Shown here: positions 28,859-36,141 of the stretch, one piece after another
Layout: every line of letters begins with the position of its first letter
Position numbering within the stretch: the first letter of the stretch is position 1
Source of the DNA: Chthoniobacteraceae bacterium
GTDB lineage: Bacteria > Verrucomicrobiota > Verrucomicrobiia > Chthoniobacterales > Chthoniobacteraceae
Direction of reading: 5' to 3'
NCBI GenBank assembly: GCA_947449735.1
Contig: CANFTB010000019.1
Location: 17,097 to 81,096, forward strand
DNA length: 64,000 bases
The notes under the pieces: model-generated
What the model saw: only the letters and a program-made list of their open reading frames with translations
The model's database searches: none
Told to the model about the DNA's origin: nothing
Translations under genes and position numbers: made by a program

Positions 28859-30120
28859 AACTTCAGTCCCGCAAAAAAGTCGCCCACGACCGGTGCGTGG
28901 ATCCGGCGCAGACCATTGCCAAGCTCGAGAAAATCTTTGGCGCTCGATACGACTACTGGCTGCACGAAGAAGTGGTCACAGACGAACTGCACTGGTCGGC
29001 CATGTTCATCGACGGACTGGACTTCCGGTCCATGGGCAAGGGCGTTACCCAGCAGGGCAGCCTGGCCGGCGCCCTGGCCGAGGGAGCGGAGTCCCTGCTT
29101 GCCCGAGAGACGGAGGCTCTTCCCGGCTATCTGGGGGCGCGTGAAAAGGACATCACAAACGCCCTTTCGATCAGTTCGCTGCTCGAGCACGTAACCTCAG
29201 CAACACCGCCTGTGCTCGAGCGGATCCGCGCAACCGATGAAGCCTACCACTGGGTGGATGGCTACTCACTGATGCACAAAACGATCCGAAAAGTGCCAAT
29301 CGAATATGTTCGTCTCATCAATGGAACCAACGGAAGGGCGACGGGCAACAATCTTGAAGAGGCAATCTTGCATGCAGCCCTCGAGATCTTCGAGCGGCGC
29401 GCCCAAATCGCAGTGCTTCGGAACCGGATGGTGATGCCCACCATCGACCCATCGAACATCACAAACCCGTTCGTCCAACGCCAAATCGCGTTTTTACGGA
29501 GGCACGGCATCGAAGTCACTTTAAAGGACCTCAGCTTTGGAGGGGTCCTTCCATGTATCGGCGCTTACTTCGTGGATCAAAACATCCCCGAGGACTACCA
29601 GTTCCGCCACTTCTTTAAAGTCGGCGCATCTTTCGACACGAACGAAGCCCTGCAACGCATGTTTACGGAATATGCGCAGGGACGCCGCAGTCACGAATTC
29701 CTGATCCCAAATTCCACACAGTCTGAGACTCTGCTCAAAACACTCTTAGACCACGATTTCCGGCAACTGGCGGCCCAACCCGACGACTGCGACAACTTCA
29801 TGTCGGCCTATATGTTCGGCTTCGTCCCCTACCGGAACGCAGACTTTCTCCAGGACGGTGAGGCAGTCCCACTCACATCGCACTCCTCTCACGAGGACTG
29901 TCTTGGAGACATCGCGGGGGTGTGTTCGATTTGCGAAACCCTCGGCAAGGACTGCATCGTGGTGGATCTATCCGACCCTGAACATGATTTCCCCGTGGTT
30001 CAGGTGATTGTTCCCGGCTACTCGGATATCCTCCCGTTTCATCCCGCCGACAGCGATGCGCTATTCACCCGCTGGACGCGCACGCAGTCCCTGGAATCGT
30101 ATCCGCGAGCTGCTTTATAA
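28855..30120 (+). CDS. YcaO-domain protein
   Basis: 421 residues, a full-length YcaO domain. The ATP-binding signature is visible as GTNGRATGNNLEEAILHAAL at 157-176, followed by EIFER. An earlier GKGVTQQGSLAGALAEGAES (61-80) and the late VVQVIVPGY also match the family. The C-terminus ends PRAAL without the PxPxP of azoline-forming members. YcaO enzymes activate backbone amides with ATP to make azolines, thioamides or related groups on peptides or proteins. E. coli YcaO influences ribosomal protein S12 modification. No TfuA or other usual partner is adjacent. The only coupled gene is the chimeric flavoenzyme (ATGA overlap). Substrate unknown. Confidence 0.88.
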   Translation: MKLQSRKKVAHDRCVDPAQTIAKLEKIFGARYDYWLHEEVVTDELHWSAMFIDGLDFRSMGKGVTQQGSLAGALAEGAESLLARETEALPGYLGAREKDITNALSISSLLEHVTSATPPVLERIRATDEAYHWVDGYSLMHKTIRKVPIEYVRLINGTNGRATGNNLEEAILHAALEIFERRAQIAVLRNRMVMPTIDPSNITNPFVQRQIAFLRRHGIEVTLKDLSFGGVLPCIGAYFVDQNIPEDYQFRHFFKVGASFDTNEALQRMFTEYAQGRRSHEFLIPNSTQSETLLKTLLDHDFRQLAAQPDDCDNFMSAYMFGFVPYRNADFLQDGEAVPLTSHSSHEDCLGDIAGVCSICETLGKDCIVVDLSDPEHDFPVVQVIVPGYSDILPFHPADSDALFTRWTRTQSLESYPRAAL

Positions 30121-30151
30121 AACACTTTTCTTTAGACAGATACCCGTGACA

Positions 30152-30832
30152 CTAGCCGCCCAAAGAAAGTAGCGCGAGCATGCGGCCGGTGCGCCCCTTC
30201 TCCATCCGATAGGAATAATATTTCTCCAAATCGCGCCCGGTACAGACCCCTGAGTCCAGCACCCTGCCCACGCCGGCCTCGCTGCATTGACGCCGGATCT
30301 CCACGGCAAAATCGACCTCGTAAAGAGGCGGACGGATGCAGGGACTGAGCAGCGCAGTAATCTTCTCGGGCCGGCTCTGAAAATTGGCCTGCATTGCGCG
30401 AACCGCCACGCCGACAATCCCCAGCGCGCTTCCTTTTGCGCCAGAATGTACGAGGCCGATGCAACCTCTGCTAGGGTCCGCCAGAAACACCGCGCAGCAA
30501 TCTGCTGTGTAGACTCCCAGACAGACACCGGGATCGGCCGTAATCAACCCATCGACGCCTGGATAAAACGCTCCAGTCTCCCGACTGGCGACTGCCACGC
30601 CGGCACCATGCACCTGTGCGCCCGTGCAAAACAAACGCCCTCCGAGCCCAAGCTCGGACCTCAGCGCTGCATGCCTCGGCTCCAACCGCGCCAAAGCCTC
30701 CTCACGTTCCACATCCACCTCTACTCCAGGCTGGCGGATGGCAAATGCATGAGCGACCCCGGTGGAGGCAAATGCGACCACGTGCTCTGCGGGGACCTGC
30801 GTACCTGCAGGCAGCCAACACTCGGCGGACAT
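30152..30832 (-). CDS. pgeF: Laccase-domain protein, PgeF/YfiH family
   Basis: 226 residues. Family motifs are present in order: QVHG (about 108), TADCC (about 149), VHSGAKGSALG (about 167) and SPCIRPPLYEVD (about 202). The histidine-cysteine-histidine set that binds zinc is kept. The usual HAGWRG reads HSGAKG, and the conserved cysteine before YEV is leucine. Known members act on purine nucleosides or remove wrongly placed amino acids in peptidoglycan precursors. It shares one base with the upstream TolC-family stop (TAATG on the - strand), so the two are translationally coupled. The change at the motif makes the exact activity uncertain. Confidence 0.8.
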   Translation of the reverse strand: MSAECWLPAGTQVPAEHVVAFASTGVAHAFAIRQPGVEVDVEREEALARLEPRHAALRSELGLGGRLFCTGAQVHGAGVAVASRETGAFYPGVDGLITADPGVCLGVYTADCCAVFLADPSRGCIGLVHSGAKGSALGIVGVAVRAMQANFQSRPEKITALLSPCIRPPLYEVDFAVEIRRQCSEAGVGRVLDSGVCTGRDLEKYYSYRMEKGRTGRMLALLSLGG

Positions 30833-32286
30833 TACGGACGGAATAGCTCGTCGAGCACCGCGCGAGGCGCCCTCTTTTCGAGGATCGACAGCGGATCCTT
30901 GAACGAATCTGTGTACACGGTGTTAGCTGCGGTCGCTCTGTCAAACTCCGCCAGCGAGCGCATGTAGTCTGCCCTCGCCTGCAACTCAGTAGTGCGCGCA
31001 CGGGTCAAAGCAACCCGGGCGTCCAGAACCTCCAACTGGGTCCCCGCGCCTGCTGAAAGACGCTCTTGAGACAGACGCAACGCCTCCAGCGCCTGTTGCA
31101 CATTCTTTTGCTGGCTCTCAATCGTTTCACGGAACTGCCGCAAATCAGCATGTGCCCGCTGCACCTCAAGCTCGACGGTCTGAACCGCATCATCGTAGGC
31201 AATCACCGCGGACTCCATACGGGCCTTGGCCTGAGAGACCTGGCCCTTGGTCTCAAATCCATCGAAAATCTTCCACGAGCCCGTTACCCCCAGAAAATAA
31301 CCATTCACAGCGTCGTCAATATCACGGGACGTCCGCTTGTTCATGATCTCATAGCCGCCCCTCGCATCAATCCTAGGCTTGAAACCCGCCAGTGCGATTA
31401 CCATCTGCTCCTTCTCTATCAAAATCTGCTGCCTCTGGGCCTTCAACGACGCACGCCTCGCACGGGCCGCTCCCAAGGCATCGGCCAGCCCCATCAGGTC
31501 GTCCGTGATGCGCATCTCACCCACACACTGGAAAGTCGGCTTTCCACCGGGAGCAGCGTCCAAACCAAGCGTTTTGGCAATCTGCAGCTGGGCGATCAGA
31601 TGATCGTTCTTTGCGCGAATCAAATTCGGTTTCACGCTTGCGAGCTCAACCTCCGCGCGCAGGACATTAAACCGGGGAACTGTCCCAGCTTCGAAACGGT
31701 TTCTGGCGTCATTAAGCTGCTGGCTGGCAAGCTCTACCGACTCCTCCGCAACACCTATGAGCGCGCGCGTCGCCAAAACCTGGTAAAACTCCTGGCGCAC
31801 CAGTCCAACAACGCGGTCCACTACATCGCGCACGGTGAAGACCGCGGCGTCCCGGCGCAGTTGCGCGGCCTGAATCGACGCAGCCACCTGCCCGCCCGAA
31901 TACAGAACCTGTTTCACTTCGAGCGCGATACGCCATGTGTTGTTCTGACTAAAAAAGGCGGCTCCCTGAGAAACCAGAGGCGGTTCAACATGGTCGAATC
32001 CCGTCGTCAAAGCCAGATGAGGAAGAGCCTGCGCCCTCAACTCGATCACCTGGCCGTGAACACGCTCCACCTCGCGAAGAGCCTTGAGCACTTCGGGATT
32101 TTGACGCAACGCGACGTTCACCGCCTCCAAAAGCGCAACGTCACCGGTCAACTGTCCTCGCCGCTGAGTCGCGCTGCTCCCCTGTTTTCTCGCCGGTGAA
32201 ATAACGTCGCCGGCAACAGCGCCGCTCTGAACAGCGGCAAAGCTTCCGAAAAGAAGCGGGAGAAACACCAAGGGGCGGATTTTCAT
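30832..32286 (-). CDS. TolC-family outer membrane efflux protein
   Basis: 484 residues from the ATG at 32286. The longer frame start at 32313 would put nine residues before the signal peptide MKIRPLVFLPLLFGSFAA. The body shows the two OEP repeats of the TolC fold: long amphipathic helices with EVERVHGQVIELRAQALPH early and ELEVQRAHADLRQFRETIES late, and short strand segments such as WRIALEVKQVLYSGG. TolC proteins form trimeric outer-membrane export ducts for RND, ABC or MFS pumps. No pump gene is nearby, so the partner must be elsewhere. The next gene downstream is pgeF. Confidence 0.9.
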   Translation of the reverse strand: MKIRPLVFLPLLFGSFAAVQSGAVAGDVISPARKQGSSATQRRGQLTGDVALLEAVNVALRQNPEVLKALREVERVHGQVIELRAQALPHLALTTGFDHVEPPLVSQGAAFFSQNNTWRIALEVKQVLYSGGQVAASIQAAQLRRDAAVFTVRDVVDRVVGLVRQEFYQVLATRALIGVAEESVELASQQLNDARNRFEAGTVPRFNVLRAEVELASVKPNLIRAKNDHLIAQLQIAKTLGLDAAPGGKPTFQCVGEMRITDDLMGLADALGAARARRASLKAQRQQILIEKEQMVIALAGFKPRIDARGGYEIMNKRTSRDIDDAVNGYFLGVTGSWKIFDGFETKGQVSQAKARMESAVIAYDDAVQTVELEVQRAHADLRQFRETIESQQKNVQQALEALRLSQERLSAGAGTQLEVLDARVALTRARTTELQARADYMRSLAEFDRATAANTVYTDSFKDPLSILEKRAPRAVLDELFRP

Positions 32287-32396
32287 GAGGCAGGAAGCTT
32301 GAGGCAACGGCACATGTTGTGCAACGCCAACGAATGCAAGCTGACACTCGTTGAAAGCACGGCAGACCTTCGCCCGACACCCAACCGGGAGGAGGA

Positions 32397-32849
32397 TCAG
32401 GCCGACTTGGATTCGCGGCGCCTGGCGCGCGATCCACCGGAAACGCCCGGGCTGCTCGCCTGATCCAGGCTCGGCAAGTACGGCTTCACAAACGCATCCC
32501 GAAACGAATACGCGCCGCTGAAATCCTCGATGGAGTCTGTGTCCGACTTACTCAGAAGCCCAGCCCCAATGAGGTCGTAAACAATGACCCCGAAATCCTC
32601 GCACCGCGTCACCCCCCAATATTCGAAAACCGTCAAAACCATCGGGCCAAACTGAGCCAGCGCAAATTCTCGCACCCCCTCCAACAACTGCTGGCCGCTC
32701 ACATGACCTTTCACCCGGGCCCGGTTCTTGCGCTCGTGACTCGCCATGTAATCCAACACATCCCGCATGAACATGTAAGCATTCCGGTCAAACCGTGGAT
32801 TAGCACTCAAGATCGAATCAACAATGGAGGCGAAGTCTGGTTTTTGCAT
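32397..32849 (-). CDS. Minf_1886-type small protein of Verrucomicrobia/Planctomycetes
   Basis: 150 residues, cytoplasmic. Segments RFDRNAYMFMRDVLDY (residues 19-34), HVSGQQLLEGVREFALAQFG (49-68) and WGVTRCEDFGVIVYDLIGAG (79-98) match the Minf_1886-type family, which I know as restricted to Verrucomicrobia and Planctomycetes (TIGR04138 by memory). The C-terminal 20 residues are rich in Ser, Gly, Arg and Lys. Function is unknown. It is transcribed alone toward the TolC-family gene, divergent from rpsU, and its taxonomic range supports the PVC assignment of this window. Confidence 0.8.
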   Translation of the reverse strand: MQKPDFASIVDSILSANPRFDRNAYMFMRDVLDYMASHERKNRARVKGHVSGQQLLEGVREFALAQFGPMVLTVFEYWGVTRCEDFGVIVYDLIGAGLLSKSDTDSIEDFSGAYSFRDAFVKPYLPSLDQASSPGVSGGSRARRRESKSA

Positions 32850-32924
32850 GGTTGAATTCCCGACATCCGCTTTCTTCCTAGATAGAAGACCTTCACTGAA
32901 GAAGACGGCACAGGCTGGAGCCCG

Positions 32925-32952
32925 ACGTTAGCATCGCTCCGCCGAACGTCAA
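32925..32952 (-). promoter_or_regulatory. Candidate promoter for the Minf_1886-type gene
   Basis: On the - strand, TTGACG (32952-32947) and TAACGT (32930-32925) are separated by 16 bases. The element lies in the divergent gap to rpsU, about 75 bases before the start codon at 32849. Confidence 0.4.
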
Positions 32953-33040
32953 TCTGAGCAATGAGAACGAAGTGTTGACGCCCTTCTGCAAGCAGAGCAA
33001 AGTGACAAAACCACGTTACGACGTGTCGACTTATCGAAAG

Positions 33041-33050
33041 AAAGGAGGGG
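33041..33050 (+). promoter_or_regulatory. Strong ribosome binding site of rpsU
   Basis: AAAGGAGGGG at 33041-33050 sits 8 bases before the ATG at 33059. It decides this start over the in-frame upstream codon at 32972 and is one of the strongest such sites in the window. Confidence 0.75.
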
Positions 33051-33058
33051 AGAATTAC

Positions 33059-33256
33059 ATGCCAGAAGTATCAGTACGAAAAGGAGAGCCCATTGACCGT
33101 GCCCTGAAGCGCTTGAAATCCAAGATGGAGAGCGAAGGGATCATGGAAGAGGTGCGCCGCCTCCGAGCTTTCGAAACGCCGACTCAGAAGACGAAGCGTA
33201 AGGCCAAAGCCAACGCCAAGCGCGCGAAAGCAAAGCAGCGGTTCAACATGGCCTAA
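33059..33256 (+). CDS. rpsU: 30S ribosomal protein bS21
   Basis: 65 residues, the usual length for bS21. The start MPEVSVRKGEPIDRALKRLK and the Arg/Lys-rich C-terminus (KTKRKAKANAKRAKAKQRF) are diagnostic. bS21 joins the small subunit near the anti-Shine-Dalgarno end of 16S rRNA and helps initiation. It is monocistronic: a divergent gene lies upstream, a hairpin terminator follows at 33310-33344, and the riboswitch leader of the cobalamin genes lies beyond that. Confidence 0.95.
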   Translation: MPEVSVRKGEPIDRALKRLKSKMESEGIMEEVRRLRAFETPTQKTKRKAKANAKRAKAKQRFNMA

Positions 33257-33309
33257 TCAGCTTTCGGTTTCCGCAAACCGTCCACTGTTTAAAAAACAAA
33301 GAAAGTCTC

Positions 33310-33344
33310 AAACCGCCCGTCCCACAAGGGGCCGGCGGTTTTTC
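33310..33344 (+). terminator. Rho-independent terminator of rpsU
   Basis: AAACCGCC (33310-33317) pairs with GGCGGTTT (33334-33341), and the 3' arm runs into five T residues interrupted only by the following C. It lies 54 bases after the rpsU stop and separates it from the cobalamin operon. Confidence 0.75.
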
Positions 33345-33411
33345 TGTGTAAGGCCCTTCCCTGCGTCTCCAACCCCGAGGAAGACCAACCCGGCCCCCTG
33401 TCCGAATCTCC

Positions 33412-33442
33412 TTGCCGTTGCCCCTTTTCAACACAGTATATG
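33412..33442 (+). promoter_or_regulatory. Candidate promoter of the cobalamin operon
   Basis: TTGCCG (33412-33417) and TATATG (33437-33442) resemble -35 and -10 boxes with a 19-base spacer. The site lies directly upstream of the riboswitch aptamer, where the promoter should be, but the match is moderate. Confidence 0.35.
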
Positions 33443-33450
33443 GGCCTTGC

Positions 33451-33631
33451 GATCGCCGCGAGGAACTCCGTGCAAACCGGAGACAGTCGCGCTGCTGTAA
33501 CCGGGGACAAGCTTCCAAAATGCCAATCTCCACTCTTGTGGGGGTGAAGGCGGAAGTAAGGCCGACAGAATGGGTAAGATTTCTTTCCCGGGTTCTGTCG
33601 AGAACCGGGAGTCAGAACACTCTCGGCGTCC
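33451..33631 (+). ncRNA. Cobalamin riboswitch aptamer
   Basis: The conserved core GGAACTCCGTGCAAACCGG (33462-33480) followed by CGCGCTGCTGTAACC matches the GGTGCAAA...CCCGCCACTGTGA block of cobalamin riboswitches with small changes. GAGTCAGAACACTC (33609-33622) takes the place of the B12 box. A closing stem CGCCG.GAG (33454-33462) with CTC.CGGCG (33620-33628), one mismatch, brings the ends together as P1 does. It precedes a run of cobalamin genes, so adenosylcobalamin or a related corrinoid probably represses them. The core is a variant of the consensus, so the ligand preference is not certain. Confidence 0.85.
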
Positions 33632-33634
33632 GCA

Positions 33635-33743
33635 TCTCATTCGTCCAGCGCCCTAGCGTCGGCGGAAAACCTTCTTCGCGAAAAAGAAGAATGAGACATC
33701 GGGATTCCGCCCGCCGGGAAACCGTGTCTCTCCTTGAAAAGGA
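33635..33743 (+). promoter_or_regulatory. Riboswitch expression platform
   Basis: TCTCATTC (33635-33642) pairs perfectly with GAATGAGA (33689-33696). Nearer the gene, TCCTT-GAA-AAGGA (33731-33743) folds back on the cobT Shine-Dalgarno (AAAAGGAAG, 33737-33745). No T-run follows either hairpin, so control of translation initiation fits better than transcription termination. The mechanism is inferred from pairing only. Confidence 0.5.
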
Positions 33744-33749
33744 AGAGCC

Positions 33750-34856
33750 ATGATCACCAGTCCAGAGCCGGAACCTCCGGCAGTGCCAGACGCGCCTGCA
33801 AGCGCCGAAGCGCTTCTTCGCGCCCTGACTCTACGTCTTGATTCTCAGACGAAACCGCCGGGATCCCTCGGCGTGCTTGAGTCCCTCGGGTTGCGGATTG
33901 GAATGCTGCAAGGCACGCTTACCCCCTCCGCCGAGCGCTCCAGAATCTGCGTCTTCGCCGGAAATCATGGCATCGTCTCCGAGGGGGTCAGCGCCTTTCC
34001 CTCCGAGGTAACGCTCCAGATGGTCGGCAATTTTCTCGAAGGCGGAGCCGCGATCTGTGTGCTCGCACGTTTATCGGAAGCCTCGCTCCACATCATCGAC
34101 GCAGGCGTCTCGCCCCAGGCCGCCGCGAAATGGACAGCTTTCGACACTTTCTTTCCTCGGGCACAACGTGCAGGCACCCGGTCCTTTTTGGAAGGTCGTG
34201 CGATGACCTCCCAAGAGTGCGACGCGGCACTGCAAGCGGGACGTGAACAGGTCCACCTCGCCGCCCGGGACGGCATCCAGATTCTGGGCATCGGCGAGAT
34301 GGGCATTGGCAACACAACCTCCGCGGCGGCCCTCTGCTGCGCTCTCCTCAACGCAGAGCCATCGTCGATAGTCGGCAGAGGCACCGGCGTTGATGATGCC
34401 GGGCTCGAGCGAAAACGTTCCGCCGTGGCCCGCGCGCTGCAATTCCATCACACAAACCTTGAAAACGGCGACGCAGCCCGGCACTGGCTCGAAGCGGTTG
34501 GAGGCTACGAAATTGCTGCGATGACAGGCTGCATTTTGGAAGCGGCGGACGCTCGGTTGCCATTGGTTGTGGACGGATTTATCGCCACTGCGGCAGCCCT
34601 TGTCGCCTCGCGCCTCAAACCCAAGTCGCTCGAAGTTTGTTTTTTTGCTCACCAATCTGCCGAGGGAGGTCATCCCCTCGTGCTTGCGGCTTTAGGCGCC
34701 ACGCCGCTCCTCTCCCTGGGGCTGCGGCTGGGAGAGGGAAGCGGCGTAGCGCTGGCCCTGCCCCTGCTCCGTGCGGCGGCGCGTTTGATGTGTGAAATGG
34801 CGACCTTCGAGACTGCGGGAGTCAGCAATGCCTTCGAGGCGGAACCTCCAGTATGA
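33750..34856 (+). CDS. cobT: Nicotinate-nucleotide:dimethylbenzimidazole phosphoribosyltransferase
   Basis: 368 residues, near the usual 350. It makes alpha-ribazole phosphate, the lower ligand precursor of cobalamin, from nicotinate mononucleotide and dimethylbenzimidazole. Family motifs are clear: NHGIVSEGVSAFP (about 71-83), the phosphate-binding IGEMGIGNTTSAAAL (about 180-194), VDGFIATAA and AHQSAEGGH. It is the first gene after the riboswitch and overlaps cobS by four bases. Placing lower-ligand assembly genes first in the operon is unusual but not unknown. No bluB for dimethylbenzimidazole synthesis is in the window. Confidence 0.96.
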   Translation: MITSPEPEPPAVPDAPASAEALLRALTLRLDSQTKPPGSLGVLESLGLRIGMLQGTLTPSAERSRICVFAGNHGIVSEGVSAFPSEVTLQMVGNFLEGGAAICVLARLSEASLHIIDAGVSPQAAAKWTAFDTFFPRAQRAGTRSFLEGRAMTSQECDAALQAGREQVHLAARDGIQILGIGEMGIGNTTSAAALCCALLNAEPSSIVGRGTGVDDAGLERKRSAVARALQFHHTNLENGDAARHWLEAVGGYEIAAMTGCILEAADARLPLVVDGFIATAAALVASRLKPKSLEVCFFAHQSAEGGHPLVLAALGATPLLSLGLRLGEGSGVALALPLLRAAARLMCEMATFETAGVSNAFEAEPPV

Positions 34857-35611
34857 ACAAGGGCTGGAACGATTTTTTAACCGCCTTGATGCTTCTCACC
34901 CGCATTCCGGTCGGACGCTGGTGCAGGTATTCACAGGAAGCCGTCGCCTCCTCCGTTTGTTACTTTCCCCTGGTTGGAGCGCTGGTCGGTGCGCTCGGGG
35001 CCGCCGTTCTTTGGGTAGCTCACGCCGCCGTGCCCGCGAAGATCGCGGTTCTCCTCAGCATGCTTGCAACAGTACTGGCCACCGGAGCCTTTCATGAGGA
35101 CGGACTTGCGGACGCTGCAGACGGTCTTTGGGGAGGAAGCACGCCGCAACGCAGGCTCGAAATCATGAAAGACAGCCGCCTCGGCAGCTATGGAGCAATC
35201 GCTCTCTGGTTTACGCTCGGAGCAAAATTTCTACTCCTGGAAAACCTTGCCTCAAAACAGCTTGCTTCGGCACTAGCCGGCGGTCTCGCGGCCCACTGCC
35301 TAGGCAGGTGCGCTTCAGTGGGGGTTTTAAACCTCCTGCCCCATGTCGGCTTCGACGCGGGAAAAGCCCAGCCTTACTGCCGCCGGCTGAGCCGGCCCCA
35401 GTTGATCGCGACGCTTCTCCCCCCTGCCGTGTTAATCCTCGTGATGTTTGACACCGCGGCAGTGCCCGTTTTGGCGGCAACGGCTCTAGTCGTCTTCCTC
35501 TCCTCAGAATTCTTCCGCCGTCGCATCGGCGGCATCACCGGGGACTGCCTTGGAGCCGCAGTTCAAATCACGGAAATCGCGGTCTTGGGCGTTCTCACCA
35601 CCCTCATATGA
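34853..35611 (+). CDS. cobS: Adenosylcobinamide-GDP ribazoletransferase
   Basis: 252 residues with six or so hydrophobic helices; an inner-membrane enzyme joining adenosylcobinamide-GDP to alpha-ribazole (phosphate). Conserved acidic segment FHEDGLADAADGLWGG (about 83-98) binds magnesium, and the DSRLGSYG motif follows (about 106-113). The ATGA overlap with cobT and with cobU couples translation. All features are typical, and no odd residue was noticed. Confidence 0.96.
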   Translation: MNKGWNDFLTALMLLTRIPVGRWCRYSQEAVASSVCYFPLVGALVGALGAAVLWVAHAAVPAKIAVLLSMLATVLATGAFHEDGLADAADGLWGGSTPQRRLEIMKDSRLGSYGAIALWFTLGAKFLLLENLASKQLASALAGGLAAHCLGRCASVGVLNLLPHVGFDAGKAQPYCRRLSRPQLIATLLPPAVLILVMFDTAAVPVLAATALVVFLSSEFFRRRIGGITGDCLGAAVQITEIAVLGVLTTLI

Positions 35612-36141
35612 CAGGCCACATTTCCCTCATCCTCGGCGGCGCACGAAGCGGCAAAAGCAGACGCGCCGAACAGCTTGCAACGAAGACCCAGAGGCCTGTG
35701 GTTTATATCGCCACCTATGTCCCCGATACAAGCGACGCGGAGATGCTCTCAAGAATCGCCTCGCACACTCAGAGGCGGCCTGCGAACTGGCAAACGGTTG
35801 AAGCCCGCTTCGACCTACCCCAGATCTTCCGTGAGCATCCCGGTAAAACCGTGCTTCTGGACTGCCTGACTCTATGGCTGTCGTTTCAGCACGATAAGCT
35901 GGATGAACGCCAGTTGCTGTCTCTGCTCGAGGAAGCGCTAAACGCAGCGCGCTTGAATGGCATCAATCTATTTCTGGTGAGCAACGAACTCGGCATGGGA
36001 CTTGTCCCGGGAACCTCACTGGGACGCTCATTCCGAGATCTCTGCGGGCGAGCCAATCAGCTGGCAGCAGGCGTTTCGGATCATGTTGAGTTTCAGATTG
36101 CCGGACTTCCCCTCATTCTCAAGGGAGGTCCACCGGCATGA
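35608..36141 (+). CDS. cobU: Adenosylcobinamide kinase/guanylyltransferase
   Basis: 177 residues. P-loop GGARSGKS (about 10-17), the guanylylation histidine in RIASHTQRRPANWQTVEA (about 50-67), and VSNELGMGLVPGTSLGRSFR define CobU. It phosphorylates adenosylcobinamide (or is used in salvage from cobinamide) and transfers GMP from GTP to it. The product feeds CobS encoded just upstream. It overlaps neighbours by four bases on both sides. Confidence 0.96.
   Translation: MTGHISLILGGARSGKSRRAEQLATKTQRPVVYIATYVPDTSDAEMLSRIASHTQRRPANWQTVEARFDLPQIFREHPGKTVLLDCLTLWLSFQHDKLDERQLLSLLEEALNAARLNGINLFLVSNELGMGLVPGTSLGRSFRDLCGRANQLAAGVSDHVEFQIAGLPLILKGGPPA

Noticed and set aside
31066..32199. Long + strand frame opposite the TolC gene
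   Set aside because: Antisense to a well-supported TolC-family gene.
32975..33003. TTGACG as an rpsU -35 box
   Set aside because: No reasonable -10 box follows at normal spacing (CAAAGT), so no rpsU promoter was called.
28855..33256. YcaO acting on nearby bS21
   Set aside because: E. coli YcaO affects ribosomal protein modification, but rpsU is 3 kb away, on the other side of three - strand genes and likely unlinked in transcription.
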